The notes: generated by a model not told the origin, from the letters alone. Counted from the first letter of the stretch, positions 11,329-23,738 are shown. The stretch: DNA of 64,000 nt from Aulostomus chinensis (GCA_037954235.1 JBBMOA010000004.1:31461420-31525419); one strand, 5' to 3'. Numbers and translations are program-made.

Positions 11329-11638
11329 TTTTTGTTTCATTGTGAGGAAAGGGCCGCTTTGAGTCTTTGGGGACCAGCATGAGCGAGCTTCCCTCACACA
11401 CCTTTTCTTGAAGCGCCCTCTGCAGCTTTGGAATGGAATTTCATGCAGTGGTTAATTTGAAGAAGACAGATGGCAGATGCAGTACTTTTCTCTAGATGAC
11501 ATCAACATTTTTTTCTTTGTATTGACAGGACAACTATTTGGTGTGTAAAAAGACCGTGAGGCTGTTGCACATCACATTTTTTTTGAGGTTGTTAAGTGAG
11601 TGAAATGGATATAGAGCCCATGTGTGTAAGATTCAAGG

Positions 11639-11757
11639 GCTTACGGCCATACCACTCTGAACACGCCCGATCTCGTCTGATCTCGGAAGCTAAGCAGGGT
11701 CGGGCCTGGTTAGTACTTGGATGGGAGACCGCCTGGGAATACCAGGTGCTGTAAGCT
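11639..11757 (+). rRNA. 5S rRNA gene, unit 24 (canonical)
   Basis: Identical to unit 3 over all 119 nt. Confidence 0.96.
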
Positions 11758-12066
11758 TTTTTGTTTCATTGTGAGGAAAGGGCAGCTTTGAGTGTTTGGG
11801 GACCAGCATGAGCGAACTTCCCTCACACACCTTTTCTTGAAGCGCCCTCCACAGCTTTTGAATGGAATGTCATGCAGTGTGTAATTTGAAGTAGACAGAT
11901 TGCAGATGCAGTACTTTTCTCTAGATGACATCAACATTCTTTTCTTTTATTGACAGGACACCGATTTGGCGTGTGAAAAGACCCTGAGGCTGTTGCGCAT
12001 CACTTTTTTTCTGAGGTTGTAAATTGTGTGAAATGGATATAGAGCCCATGTGTGTCAGAGTCAAAG

Positions 12067-12185
12067 GCTTATGGCCATACTACTCTGAACACGCCCGATC
12101 TCGTCTGATCTCGGAAGCCAAGCAGGGTCGGGCCTGGTTAGTACTTGGATGGAAGACCGCCTGGGAATACCAGGTGCTGTAAGCT
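12067..12185 (+). rRNA. 5S rRNA gene, unit 25
   Basis: Changes: C6T, C15T, T53C, G87A. Confidence 0.86.
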
Positions 12186-12495
12186 TTTTTATTTCTTTGT
12201 GAGGAAAGGGCAGCTTTGAGTCTTTGGGGACCAGCATGAGCGAGCTTCCCTCACACACCTTTTCTTGAAGCGCCCTCCACAGCTTTCGAATGGAATGTCA
12301 TGCAGTGTGTAATTTGAAGTAGACAGATTGCAGATGCAGTACTTTTCTCTAGATGACATCAACATTTTTTTCTTTGTATTGACAGGACAACTATTTGGTG
12401 TGTAAAAAGACCGTGAGGCTGTTGCACATCACATTTTTTTTGAGGTTGTAAAGTGAGTGAAATGGATATAGAGCCCATGTGTGTGAGAGTCAAGG

Positions 12496-12614
12496 GCTTA
12501 CGGCCATACCACTCTGAACACGCCCGATCTCGTCTGATCTCGGAAGCTTAGCAGGGTCGGGCCTGGTTAGTACTTGGATGGAAGACTGCCTGGGAATACC
12601 AGGTGCTGTAAGCT
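12496..12614 (+). rRNA. 5S rRNA gene, unit 26
   Basis: Changes: A54T, G87A, C92T. Confidence 0.89.
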
Positions 12615-12923
12615 TTTTTGTTTCTTTGTGAGGAAAGGGCAGCTTTGAGTGTTTGGGGACCAGCATGAGCGAGCTTCCCTCACACACCTTTTCTTGAAGC
12701 GCCCTCTGCAGCTTTGGAATGGAATTTCATGCAGTGGTTAATTTGAAGAAGACAGATGGCAGATGCAGTACTTTTGTCTCGATGACATCAACATTCTTTT
12801 GTTTTATTGACAGGACACCGATTTGGCGTGTGAAAAGACCCTGAGGCTGTTGCGCATCACTTTTTTTCTGAGGTTGTAAAGTGTGTGAAATGGATATAGC
12901 GCCCATGTGTGTGAGAGTCAAGG

Positions 12924-13042
12924 GCTTACGGCCATACCCCTCTGAACACGCCCGATCTCGTCTGATCTCGGAAGCTTAGCAGGGTCGGGCCTGGTTAGTA
13001 CTTGGATGGAAGGCCGCCTGGGAATACCAGGTGCTGTAAGCT
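12924..13042 (+). rRNA. 5S rRNA gene, unit 27
   Basis: Changes: A16C, A54T, G87A, A90G. Confidence 0.86.
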
Positions 13043-13351
13043 TTTTTGTTTCATTGTGAGGAAAGGGCCGCTTTGAGTCTTTGGGGACCAGCATGAGCGA
13101 GCTTCCCTCACACACCTTTTCTTGAAGCGCCCTCTGCAGCTTTGGAATGGAATTTCATGCAGTGGTTAATTTGAAGAAGACAGATGGCAGATGCAGTACT
13201 TTTCTCTAGATGACATCAACATTCTTTTCTTTTATTGACAGGACACCATTTTGGCGTGTGAAAAGACCCTGAGGCTGTTGCGCATCACTTTTTTTCTGAG
13301 GTTGTAAAGTGTGTGAAATGGATATAGAGCCCATGTGTGTGAGAGTCAAGG

Positions 13352-13470
13352 GCTTACGGCCATACCACTCTGAACACGCCCGATCTCGTCTGATCTCGGA
13401 AGCTAAGCAGGGTCGGGCCTGGTTAGTACTTGGATGGAAGACCGCCTGGGAATACCAGGTGCTGTAAGCT
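13352..13470 (+). rRNA. 5S rRNA gene, unit 28
   Basis: Single change G87A; canonical box A. Confidence 0.92.
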
Positions 13471-13780
13471 TTTTTGTTTCATTGTGAGGAAAGGGCCGCT
13501 TTGAGTGTTTGGGGACCAGCATGAGCGAGCTTCCCTCACACACCTTTTCTTGAAGCGCCCTCCACAGCTTTCGAATGGAATGTCATGCAGTGTGTAATTT
13601 GAAGTAGACAGATTGCAGATGCAGTACTTTTCTCTAGATGACATCAACATTTTTTTCTTTGTATTGACAGGACAACTATTTGGTGTGTAAAAAGACCGTG
13701 AGGCTGTTGCACATCACATTTTTTTTGAGGTTGTAAAGTGAGTGAAATGGATATAGAGCCCATGTGTGTGAGAGTCAAGG

Positions 13781-13899
13781 GCTTACGGCTATACCCCTCT
13801 GAACACGCCCGATCTCGTCTGATCTCGGAAGCTTTGCAGGGTCGGGCCTGGTTAGTACTTGGATGGAAGGCCGCCTGGGAATACCAGGTGCTGTAAGCT
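13781..13899 (+). rRNA. 5S rRNA gene, unit 29 (divergent)
   Basis: Changes: C10T, A16C, A54T, A55T, G87A, A90G. Confidence 0.82.
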
Positions 13900-14208
13900 T
13901 TTTTGTTTCATTGTGAGGAAAGGGCCGCTTTGAGTCTTTGGGGACCAGCATGAGCGAGCTTCCCTCACACACCTTTTCTTGAAGCGCCCTCAGCAGCTTT
14001 GGAATGGAATTTCATGCAGTGGTTAATTTGAAGAAGACAGATGGCAGATGCAGTACTTTTCTCTCGATGACATCAACATTCTTTTCTTTTATTGACAGGA
14101 CACGTATTTGGCGTGTGAAAAGACCCTGAGGCTGTTGCGCATCACTTTTTTTTTGAGGTTGTAAATTGTGTGAAATGGATATAGAGCCCATGTGTGTCAG
14201 AGTCAAGG

Positions 14209-14327
14209 GCTTACGGCCATACCACTCTGAACACGCCCGATCTCGTCTGATCTCGGAAGCTAAGCAGGGTCGGTCCTGGTTAGTACTTGGATGGGAGACC
14301 GCCTGGGAATACCAGGTGCTGTAAGCT
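14209..14327 (+). rRNA. 5S rRNA gene, unit 30
   Basis: Single change G66T, just outside box A. Confidence 0.92.
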
Positions 14328-14637
14328 TTTTTGTTTCTTTGTGAGGAAAGGGCAGCTTTGAGTCTTTGGGGACCAGCATGAGCGAGCTTCCCTCACACAC
14401 CTTTTCTTGAAGCGCCCTCCACAGCTTTCGAATGGAATGTCATGCAGTGTGTAATTTGAAGTAGACAGATTGCAGATGCAGTACTTTTCTCTAGATGACA
14501 TCAACATTTTTTTCTTTGTATTGACAGGACAACTATTTGGTGTGTAAAAAGACCGTGAGGCTGTTGCACATCACATTTTTTTTGAGGTTGTAAAGTGAGT
14601 GAAATGGATATAGAGCCCATGTGTGTGAGAGTCAAGG

Positions 14638-14756
14638 GCTTACGGCCATACCACTCTGAACACGCCCGATCTCGTCTGATCTCGGAAGCTTAGCAGGGTC
14701 GGGCCTGGTTAGTACTTGGATGGAAGACCGCCTGGGAATACCAGGTGCTGTAAGCT
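14638..14756 (+). rRNA. 5S rRNA gene, unit 31
   Basis: Changes: A54T, G87A. Confidence 0.9.
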
Positions 14757-15065
14757 TTTTTGTTTCATTGTGAGGAAAGGGCCGCTTTGAGTCTTTGGGG
14801 ACCAGCATGAGCGAGCTTCCCTCACACACCTTTTCTTGAAGCGCCCTCTGCAGCTTTGGAATGGAATTTCATGCAGTGGTTAATTTGAAGAAGACAGATG
14901 GCAGATGCAGTACTTTTCTCTCGATGACATCAACATTCTTTTGTTTTATTGACAGGACACCGATTTGGCGTGTGAAAAGACCCTGAGGCTGTTGCGCATC
15001 ACTTTTTTTCTGAGGTTGTAAATTGTGTGAAATGGATATAGAGCCCATGTGTGTCAGAGTCAAAG

Positions 15066-15184
15066 GCTTATGGCCATACTACTCTGAACACGCCCGATCT
15101 CGTCTGATCTCGGAAGCCAAGCAGGGTTGGGCCTGGTTAGTACTTGGATGGAAGACCCCCTGGGAATACCAGGTGCTGTAAGCT
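15066..15184 (+). rRNA. 5S rRNA gene, unit 32
   Basis: Changes: C6T, C15T, T53C, C63T, G87A, G93C. Confidence 0.84.
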
Positions 15185-15494
15185 TTTTTATTTCTTTGTG
15201 AGGAAAGGGCAGCTTTGAGTCTTTGGGGACCAGCATGAGCGAGCTTCCCTCACACACCTTTTCTTGAAGTGCCCTCCACAGCTTTCGAATGAAATGTCAT
15301 GCAGTGTGTAATTTGAAGTAGACAGATTGCAGATGCAGTACTTTTCTCTAGATGACATCAACATTTTTTTCTTTGTATTGACAGGACAACTATTTGGTGT
15401 GTAAAAAGACCGTGAGGCTGTTGCACATCACATTTTTTTTGAGGTTGTAAAGTGAGGGAAATGGATATAGAGCCCATGTGTGTGAGAGTCAAGG

Positions 15495-15613
15495 GCTTAC
15501 GGCCATACCACTCTGAACACGCCCGATCTCGTCTGATCTCGGAAGCTTAGCAGGGTCGGGCCTGGTTAGTACTTGGATGGGAGACCGCCTGGGAATACCA
15601 GGTGCTGTAAGCT
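15495..15613 (+). rRNA. 5S rRNA gene, unit 33
   Basis: Single change A54T. Confidence 0.92.
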
Positions 15614-15919
15614 TTTTTGTTTCATTGTGAGGAAAGGGCAGCTTTTAGTGGGGACCAGCATGAGCGAGCTTCCCTCACACACCTTTTCTTGAAGCGCCCT
15701 ACACAGCTTTCGGATGGAATGTCATGCAGTGTGTAATTTGAAGTAGACAGATTGCAGATGCAGTACTTTTCTCTAGATGACATCAACATTCTTTTCTTTG
15801 TATTGACAGGACAACTATTTGGTGTGTAAAAAGACTGTGAGGCTGTTGCACATCACATTTTTTTTGAGGTTGTAAAGTGAGTGAAATGGATATAGAGCCC
15901 ATGTGTGTGAGAGTCAAGG

Positions 15920-16038
15920 GCTTACGGCCATACCACTCTGAACACGCCCGATCTCGTCTGATCTCGGAAGCTTAGCAGGGTCGGGCCTGGTTAGTACTTG
16001 GATGGAAGACTGCCTGGGAATACCAGGTGCTGTAAGCT
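15920..16038 (+). rRNA. 5S rRNA gene, unit 34
   Basis: Changes: A54T, G87A, C92T. Confidence 0.89.
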
Positions 16039-16347
16039 TTTTTGTTTCATTGTGAGGAAAGGGCCGCTTAGAGACTTTGGGGACCAGCATGAGCGAGCTT
16101 CCCTCACACACCTTTTCTTGAAGGGCCCTCTGCAGCTTTGGAATGGAATTTCATGCAGTGGTTAATTTGAAGAAGACAGATGGCAGATGCAGTACTTTTC
16201 TCTCGATGACATCAACATTCTTTTCTTTGATTGACAGGACACGTATTTGGCGTGTGAAAAGACCCTGAGGCTGTTGCGCATCACTTTTTTTCTGAGGTTG
16301 TAAATTGTGTGAAATGGATATAGAGCCCATGTGTGTCAGAGTCAAGG

Positions 16348-16466
16348 GCTTACGGTCATACCACTCTGAACACGCCCGATCTCGTCTGATCTCGGAAGCT
16401 AAGCAGGGTCGGGCCTGGTTAGTACTTGGATGGAAGACCGCCTGGGAATACCAGGTGCTGTAAGCT
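16348..16466 (+). rRNA. 5S rRNA gene, unit 35
   Basis: Changes: C9T, G87A. Confidence 0.9.
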
Positions 16467-16775
16467 TTTTTATTTCTTTGTGAGGAAAGGGCAGCTTTGA
16501 GTGTTTGGGGACCAGCATGAGCGAACTTCCCTCACACACCTTTTCTTGAAGCGCCCTCCACAGCTTTGGAATGGAATTTCATGCAGTGGTTAATTTGAAG
16601 AAGACAGATGGCAGATGCAGTACTTTTCTCTCGATGACATCAACATTCTTTTGTTTTATTGACAGGACACCGATTTGGCGTGTGAAAAGACCCTGAGGCT
16701 GTTGCGCATCACTTTTTTTCTGAGGTTGTAAATTGTGTGAAATGGATATAGAGCCCATGTGTGTCAGAGTCAAAG

Positions 16776-16894
16776 GCTTATGGCCATACTACTCTGAACA
16801 CGCCCGATCTCGTCTGATCTCGGAAGCCAAGCAGGGTCGGACCTGGTTAGTACTTGGATGGAAGACTGCCTGGGAATACCAGGTGCTGTAAGCT
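16776..16894 (+). rRNA. 5S rRNA gene, unit 36
   Basis: Changes: C6T, C15T, T53C, G66A, G87A, C92T. Confidence 0.84.
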
Positions 16895-17204
16895 TTTTTA
16901 TTTCTTTGTGAGGAAAGGGCAGCTTTGAGTCTTTGGGGACCAGCATGAGCGAGCTTCCCTCACACACCTTTTCTTGAAGTGCCCTCCACAGCTTTCGAAT
17001 GGAATGTCATGCAGTGTGTAATTTGAAGTAGACAGATTGCAGATGCAGTACTTTTCTCTAGATGACATCAACATTTTTTTCTTTGTATTGACAGGACAAC
17101 TATTTGGTGTGTAAAAAGACCGTGAGGCTGTTGCACATCACATTTTTTTTGAGGTTGTAAAGTGAGGGAAATGGATATAGAGCCCATGTGTGTGAGAGTC
17201 AAGG

Positions 17205-17323
17205 GCTTACGGCCATACCACTCTGAACACGCCCGATCTCGTCTGATCTCGGAAGCTTAGCAGGGTCGGGCCTGGTTAGTACTTGGATGGGAGACCGCCT
17301 GGGAATACCAGGTGCTGTAAGCT
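17205..17323 (+). rRNA. 5S rRNA gene, unit 37
   Basis: Single change A54T. Confidence 0.92.
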
Positions 17324-17629
17324 TTTTTGTTTCATTGTGAGGAAAGGGCAGCTTTTAGTGGGGACCAGCATGAGCGAGCTTCCCTCACACACCTTTTCTT
17401 GAAGCGCCCTACACAGCTTTCGGATGGAATGTCATGCAGTGTGTAATTTGAAGTAGACAGATTGCAGATGCAGTACTTTTCTCTAGATGACATCAACATT
17501 CTTTTCTTTGTATTGACAGGACAACTATTTGGTGTGTAAAAAGACTGTGAGGCTGTTGTACATCACATTTTTTTTGAGGTTGTAAAGTGAGTGAAATGGA
17601 TATAGAGCCCATGTGTGTGAGAGTCAAGG

Positions 17630-17748
17630 GCTTACGGCCATACCACTCTGAACACGCCCGATCTCGTCTGATCTCGGAAGCTTAGCAGGGTCGGGCCTGG
17701 TTAGTACTTGGATGGAAGACTGCCTGGGAATACCAGGTGCTGTAAGCT
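17630..17748 (+). rRNA. 5S rRNA gene, unit 38
   Basis: Changes: A54T, G87A, C92T. Confidence 0.89.
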
Positions 17749-18057
17749 TTTTTGTTTCATTGTGAGGAAAGGGCCGCTTAGAGACTTTGGGGACCAGCAT
17801 GAGCGAGCTTCCCTCACACACCTTTTCTTGAAGGGCCCTCTGCAGCTTTGGAATGGAATTTCATGCAGTGGTTAATTTGAAGAAGACAGATGGCAGATGC
17901 AGTACTTTTCTCTCGATGACATCAACATTCTTTTCTTTGATTGACAGGACACGTATTTGGCGTGTGAAAAGACCCTGAGGCTGTTGCGGATCACTTTTTT
18001 TCTGAGGTTGTAAATTGTGTGAAATGGATATAGAGCCCATGTGTGTCAGAGTCAAGG

Positions 18058-18176
18058 GCTTACGGTCATACCACTCTGAACACGCCCGATCTCGTCTGAT
18101 CTCGGAAGCTAAGCAGGGTCGGGCCTGGTTAGTACTTGGATGGAAGACCGCCTGGGAATACCAGGTGCTGTAAGCT
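18058..18176 (+). rRNA. 5S rRNA gene, unit 39
   Basis: Changes: C9T, G87A. Confidence 0.9.
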
Positions 18177-18485
18177 TTTTTATTTCTTTGTGAGGAAAGG
18201 GCAGCTTTGAGTGTTTGGGGACCAGCATGAGCGAACTTCCCTCACACACCTTTTCTTGAAGCGCCCTCCACAGCTTTGGAATGGAATTTCATGCAGTGGT
18301 TAATTTGAAGAAGACAGATGGCAGATGCAGTACTTTTCTCTCGATGACATCAACATTCTTTTGTTTTATTGACAGGACACCGATTTGGCGTGTGAAAAGA
18401 CCCTGAGGCTGTTGCGCATCACTTTTTTTCTGAGGTTGTAAATTGTGTGAAATGGATATAGAGCCCATGTGTGTCAGAGTCAAAG

Positions 18486-18604
18486 GCTTATGGCCATACT
18501 ACTCTGAACACGCCCGATCTCGTCTGATCTCGGAAGCCAAGCAGGGTCGGACCTGGTTAGTACTTGGATGGAAGACTGCCTGGGAATACCAGGTGCTGTA
18601 AGCT
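18486..18604 (+). rRNA. 5S rRNA gene, unit 40
   Basis: Changes: C6T, C15T, T53C, G66A, G87A, C92T (same as unit 36). Confidence 0.84.
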
Positions 18605-18914
18605 TTTTTATTTCTTTGTGAGGAAAGGGCAGCTTTGAGTCTTTGGGGACCAGCATGAGCGAGCTTCCCTCACACACCTTTTCTTGAAGTGCCCTCCACA
18701 GCTTTCGAATGGAATGTCATGCAGTGTGTAATTTGAAGTAGACAGATTGCAGATGCAGTACTTTTCTCTAGATGACATCAACATTTTTTTCTTTGTATTG
18801 ACAGGACAACTATTTGGTGTGTAAAAAGACCGTGAGGCTGTTGCACATCACATTTTTTTTGAGGTTGTAAAGTGAGGGAAATGGATATAGAGCCCATGTG
18901 TGTGAGAGTCAAGG

Positions 18915-19033
18915 GCTTACGGCCATTCCACTCTGAACACGCCCGATCTCGTCTGATCTCGGAAGCTTAGCAGGGTCGGGCCTGGTTAGTACTTGGATGG
19001 GAGACCGCCTGGGAATACCAGGTGCTGTAAGCT
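18915..19033 (+). rRNA. 5S rRNA gene, unit 41
   Basis: Changes: A13T, A54T. Confidence 0.9.
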
Positions 19034-19339
19034 TTTTTGTTTCATTGTGAGGAAAGGGCAGCTTTTAGTGGGGACCAGCATGAGCGAGCTTCCCTCACAC
19101 ACCTTTTCTTGAAGCGCCCTACACAGCTTTCGGATGGAATGTCATGCAGTGTGTAATTTGAAGTAGACAGATTGCAGATGCAGTACTTTTCTCTAGATGA
19201 CATCAACATTCTTTTCTTTGTATTGACAGGACAACTATTTGGTGTGTAAAAAGACTGTGAGGCTGTTGCACATCACATTTTTTTTGAGGTTGTAAAGTGA
19301 GTGAAATGGATATAGAGCCCATGTGTGTGAGAGTCAAGG

Positions 19340-19458
19340 GCTTACGGCCATACCACTCTGAACACGCCCGATCTCGTCTGATCTCGGAAGCTTAGCAGGG
19401 TCGGGCCTGGTTAGTACTTGGATGGAAGACTGCCTGGGAATACCAGGTGCTGTAAGCT
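19340..19458 (+). rRNA. 5S rRNA gene, unit 42
   Basis: Changes: A54T, G87A, C92T. Confidence 0.89.
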
Positions 19459-19767
19459 TTTTTGTTTCATTGTGAGGAAAGGGCCGCTTAGAGACTTTGG
19501 GGACCAGCATGAGCGAGCTTCCCTCACACACCTTTTCTTGAAGGGCCCTCTGCAGCTTTGGAATGGAATTTCATGCAGTGGTTAATTTGAAGAAGACAGA
19601 TGGCAGATGCAGTACTTTTCTCTCGATGACATCAACATTCTTTTCTTTGATTGACAGGACACGTATTTGGCGTGTGAAAAGACCCTGAGGCTGTTGCGCA
19701 TCACTTTTTTTCTGAGGTTGTAAATTGTGTGAAATGGATATAGAGCCCATGTGTGTCAGAGTCAAGG

Positions 19768-19886
19768 GCTTACGGTCATACCACTCTTAACACGCCCGAT
19801 CTCGTCTGATCTCGGAAGCTAAGCAGGGTCGGGCCTGGTTAGTACTTGGATGGAAGACCGCCTGGGAATACCAGGTGCTGTAAGCT
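19768..19886 (+). rRNA. 5S rRNA gene, unit 43
   Basis: Changes: C9T, G21T, G87A. G21 is directly before the LINE target. Confidence 0.88.
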
Positions 19887-20196
19887 TTTTTATTTCTTTG
19901 TGAGGAAAGGGCAGCTTTGAGTGTTTGGGGACCAGCATGAGCGAACTTCCCTCACACACCTTTTCTTGAAGCGCCCTCCACAGCTTTGGAATGGAATGTC
20001 ATGCAGTGTGTAATTTGAAGTAGACAGATTGCAGATGCAGTACTTTTCTCTAGATGACATCAACATTCTTTTCTTTGTATTGACAGGAGAACTATTTGGT
20101 GTGTAAAAAGGCCGTGAGGCTGTTGCACATCACATTTTTTTTGAGGTTGTAAAGTGAGTGAAATGGATATAGAGCCCATGTGTGTGAGAGTCAAGG

Positions 20197-20315
20197 GCTT
20201 ACGGCCATACCACTCTGAACACGCCCGATCTCGTCTGATCTCGGAAGCTTAGCAGGGTGGGGCCTGGTTAGTACTTGGATGGAAGACCGCCTGGGAATAC
20301 CAGGTGCTGTAAGCT
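20197..20315 (+). rRNA. 5S rRNA gene, unit 44
   Basis: Changes: A54T, C63G, G87A. Confidence 0.88.
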
Positions 20316-20624
20316 TTTTTGTTTCATTGTGAGGAAAGGGCAGCTTTGAGTGTTTGGGGACCAGCATGAGCGAGCTTCCCTCACACACCTTTTCTTGAAG
20401 CGCCCTCCACAGCTTTGGAATGAAATGTCATGCAGTGGTTAATTTGAAGTAGACAGATGGCAGATGCAGTACTTTTCTCTAGATGACATCAACATTCTTT
20501 TCTTTTATTGACAGGACACCGATTTGGCGTGTGAAAAGACCCTGAGGCTGTTGCGCATCACTTTTTTTCTGAGGTTGTAAATTGTGTGAAATGGATATAG
20601 AGCCCATGTGTGTCAGAGTCAAGG

Positions 20625-20743
20625 GCTTACGGCCATACCACTCTGAACACGCCCGATCTCGTCTGATCTCGGAAGCTTAGCAGGGTCGGGCCTGGTTAGT
20701 ACTTGGATGGAAGACTGCCTGGGAATACCAGGTGCTGTAAGCT
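20625..20743 (+). rRNA. 5S rRNA gene, unit 45
   Basis: Changes: A54T, G87A, C92T. Confidence 0.89.
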
Positions 20744-21052
20744 TTTTTGTTTCTTTGTGAGGAAAGGGCAGCTTTGAGTCTTTGGGGACCAGCATGAGCG
20801 AGCTTCCCTCACACACCTTTTCTTGAAGCGCCCTCTGCAGCTTTGGAATGGAATTTCATGCAGTGGTTAATTTGAAGAAGACAGATGGCAGATGCAGTAC
20901 TTTTCTCTCGATGACATCAACATTCTTTTGTTTTATTGACAGGACACCGATTTGGCGTGTGAAAAGACCCTGAGGCTGTTGCGCATCACTTTTTTTCTGA
21001 GGTTGTAAATTGTGTGAAATGGATATAGAGCCCATGTGTGTCAGAGTCAAAG

Positions 21053-21171
21053 GCTTATGGCCATACTACTCTGAACACGCCCGATCTCGTCTGATCTCGG
21101 AAGCCAAGCAAGGTCGGGTCTGGTTAGTACTTGGATGGAAGACCCCCTGGGAATACCAGGTGCTGTAAGCT
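21053..21171 (+). rRNA. 5S rRNA gene, unit 46 (divergent)
   Basis: Changes: C6T, C15T, T53C, G59A, C67T, G87A, G93C. The 3' part of this gene recurs in unit 52. Confidence 0.82.
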
Positions 21172-21481
21172 TTTTTATTTCTTTGTGAGGAAAGGGCAGC
21201 TTTGAGTCTTTGGGGACCAGCATGAGCGAGCTTCCCTCACACACCTTTTCTTGAAGTTCCCTCCACAGCTTTCGAATGGAATGTCATGCAGTGTGTAATT
21301 TGAAGTAGACAGATTGCAGATGCAGTACTTTTCTCTAGATGACATCAACATTTTTTTCTTTGTATTGACAGGACAACTATTTGGTGTGTAAAAAGACCGT
21401 GAGGCTGTTGCACATCACATTTTTTTTGAGGTTGTAAAGTGAGTGAAATGGATATAGAGCCCATGTGTGTGAGAGTCAAGG

Positions 21482-21600
21482 GCTTACGGCCATACCACTC
21501 TGAACACGCCCGATTTCGTCTGATCTCGGAAGCTTAGCAGGGTCGGGCCTGGTTAGTACTTGGATGGGAGACCGCCTGGGAATACCAGGTGCTGTAAGCT
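21482..21600 (+). rRNA. 5S rRNA gene, unit 47
   Basis: Changes: C34T, A54T. Confidence 0.9.
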
Positions 21601-21906
21601 TTTTTGTTTCATTGTGAGGAAAGGGCAGCTTTTAGTGGGGACCAGCATGAGCGAGCTTCCCTCACACACCTTTTCTTGAAGCGCCCTACACAGCTTTCGG
21701 ATGGAATGTCATGCAGTGTGTAATTTGAAGTAGACAGATTGCAGATGCAGTACTTTTCTCTAGATGACATCAACATTCTTTTCTTTGTATTGACAGGACA
21801 ACTATTTGGTGTGTAAAAAGACTGTGAGGCTGTTGCACATCACATTTTTTTTGAGGTTGTAAAGTGAGTGAAATGGATATAGAGCCCATGTGTGTGAGAG
21901 TCAAGG

Positions 21907-22025
21907 GCTTACAGCCATACCACTCTGAACACGCCCGATCTCGTCTGATCTCGGAAGCTTAGCAGGGTCGGGCCTGGTTAGTACTTGGATGGAAGACTGC
22001 CTGGGAATACCAGGTGCTGTAAGCT
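21907..22025 (+). rRNA. 5S rRNA gene, unit 48
   Basis: Changes: G7A, A54T, G87A, C92T. G7A restores a Watson-Crick pair with U114. Confidence 0.88.
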
Positions 22026-22334
22026 TTTTTGTTTCATTGTGAGGAAAGGGCCGCTTAGAGACTTTGGGGACCAGCATGAGCGAGCTTCCCTCACACACCT
22101 TTTCTTGAAGGGCCCTCTGCAGCTTTGGAATGGAATTTCATGCAGTGGTTAATTTGAAGAAGACAGATGGCAGATGCAGTACTTTTCTCTCGATGACATC
22201 AACATTCTTTTCTTTGATTGACAGGACACGTATTTGGCGTGTGAAAAGACCCTGAGGCTGTTGCGCATCACTTTTTTTCTGAGGTTGTAAATTGTGTGAA
22301 ATGGATATAGAGCCCATGTGTGTCAGAGTCAAGG

Positions 22335-22453
22335 GCTTACGGTCATACCACTCTGAACACGCCCGATCTCGTCTGATCTCGGAAGCTAAGCAGGGTCGGG
22401 CCTGGTTAGTACTTGGATGGAAAACCGCCTGGGAATACCAGGTGCTGTAAGCT
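22335..22453 (+). rRNA. 5S rRNA gene, unit 49
   Basis: Changes: C9T, G87A, G89A (box C reads GGAAAACC). Confidence 0.87.
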
Positions 22454-22762
22454 TTTTTATTTCTTTGTGAGGAAAGGGCAGCTTTGAGTCTTTGGGGACC
22501 AGCATGAGCGAGCTTCCCTCACACACCTTTTCTTGAAGCGCCCTCCACAGCTTTGGAATGGAATGTCATGCAGTGGTTAATTTGAAGTAGACAGATGGCA
22601 GATGCAGGACTTTTCTCTAGATGACATCAACATTCTTTTGTTTTATTTACAGGACACCTATTTGGCGTGTGAAAAGACCCTGAGGCTTTTGCGCTTCACT
22701 TTTTTTCTGAGGTTGTAAAGTGAGTGAAATGGATATAGAGCCCATGTGTGTAAGAGTCAAGG

Positions 22763-22881
22763 GCTTACGGCCATACCACTCTGAACACGCCCGATCTCGT
22801 CTGATCTCGGAAGCTAAGCAGGGTCGGGCCTGGTTAGTACTTGGATGGGAGACCGCCTGGGAATACCAGGTGCTGTAAGCT
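22763..22881 (+). rRNA. 5S rRNA gene, unit 50 (canonical)
   Basis: All 119 nt match unit 3. Confidence 0.96.
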
Positions 22882-23191
22882 TTTTTGTTTCATTGTTAGG
22901 AAAGGGCAGCTTTGAGTGTTTGGGGACCAGCATGAGCGAACTTCCCTCACACACCTTTTCTTGAAGCGCCCTCCACAGCTTTTGAATGGAATGTCATGCA
23001 GTGTGTAATTTGAAGTAGACAGATTGCAGATGCAGTACTTTTCTCTAGATGACATCAACATTCTTTTCTTTGTATTGACAGGAGAACTATTTGGTGTGTA
23101 AAAAGGCCGTGAGGCTGTTGCACATCACATTTTTTTTGAGGTTGTAAAGTGAGTGAAATGGATATAGAGCCCATGTGTGTGAGAGTCAAGG

Positions 23192-23310
23192 GCTTACGGC
23201 CATACCACTCTGAACACGCCCGATCTCGTCTGATCTAGGAAGCTTAGCAGGGTGGGTCCTGGTTAGTACTTGGATGGAAGACCGCCTGGGAATACCAGGT
23301 GCTGTCAGCT
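23192..23310 (+). rRNA. 5S rRNA gene, unit 51 (divergent)
   Basis: Changes: C46A, A54T, C63G, G66T, G87A, A115C. Confidence 0.83.
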
Positions 23311-23619
23311 TTTTTGTTTCATTGTGAGGAAAGGGCAGCTTTGAGTGTTTGGGGACCAGCATGAGCGAGCTTCCCTCACACACCTTTTCTTGAAGCGCCC
23401 TCCACAGCTTTGGAATGAAATGTCATGCAGTGGTTAATTTGAAGTAGACAGATGGCAGATGCAGTACTTTTCTCTAGATGACATCAACATTCTTTTCTTT
23501 TATTGACAGGACACCGATTTGGCGTGTGAAAAGACCCTGAGGCTGTTGCGCATCACTTTTTTTCTGAGGTTGTAAATTGTGTGAAATGGATATAGAGCCC
23601 ATGTGTGTCAGAGTCAAAG

Positions 23620-23738
23620 GCTTATGGCCATACTACTCTGAACACGCCCGATCCCTTCTGATCTCGGAAGCTAAGCAAGGTCGGGTCTGGTTAGTACTTG
23701 GATGGAAGACCCCCTGGGAATACCAGGTGCTGTAAGCT
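23620..23738 (+). rRNA. 5S rRNA gene, unit 52 (chimeric)
   Basis: Its 5' part carries T35C and G37T with A54 intact, as in unit 58. From nt 59 on it carries G59A, C67T, G87A and G93C, as in unit 46. C6T and C15T are shared by both sources. The switch lies between nt 54 and 59, inside box A. Confidence 0.85.

Larger units (their letters stand above)
15066..20196 (+). repeat. Three tandem copies of a 1,710-bp four-unit higher-order repeat
   Basis: The blocks start at 15066, 16776 and 18486. Each has the unit order T53C type, A54T only, A54T/G87A/C92T, then C9T/G87A, including the short 425-bp unit in second place. Related partial blocks begin at 9928 and 21053. Copies differ by a few substitutions, for example A13T in unit 41 and G21T in unit 43. 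Confidence 0.93.
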
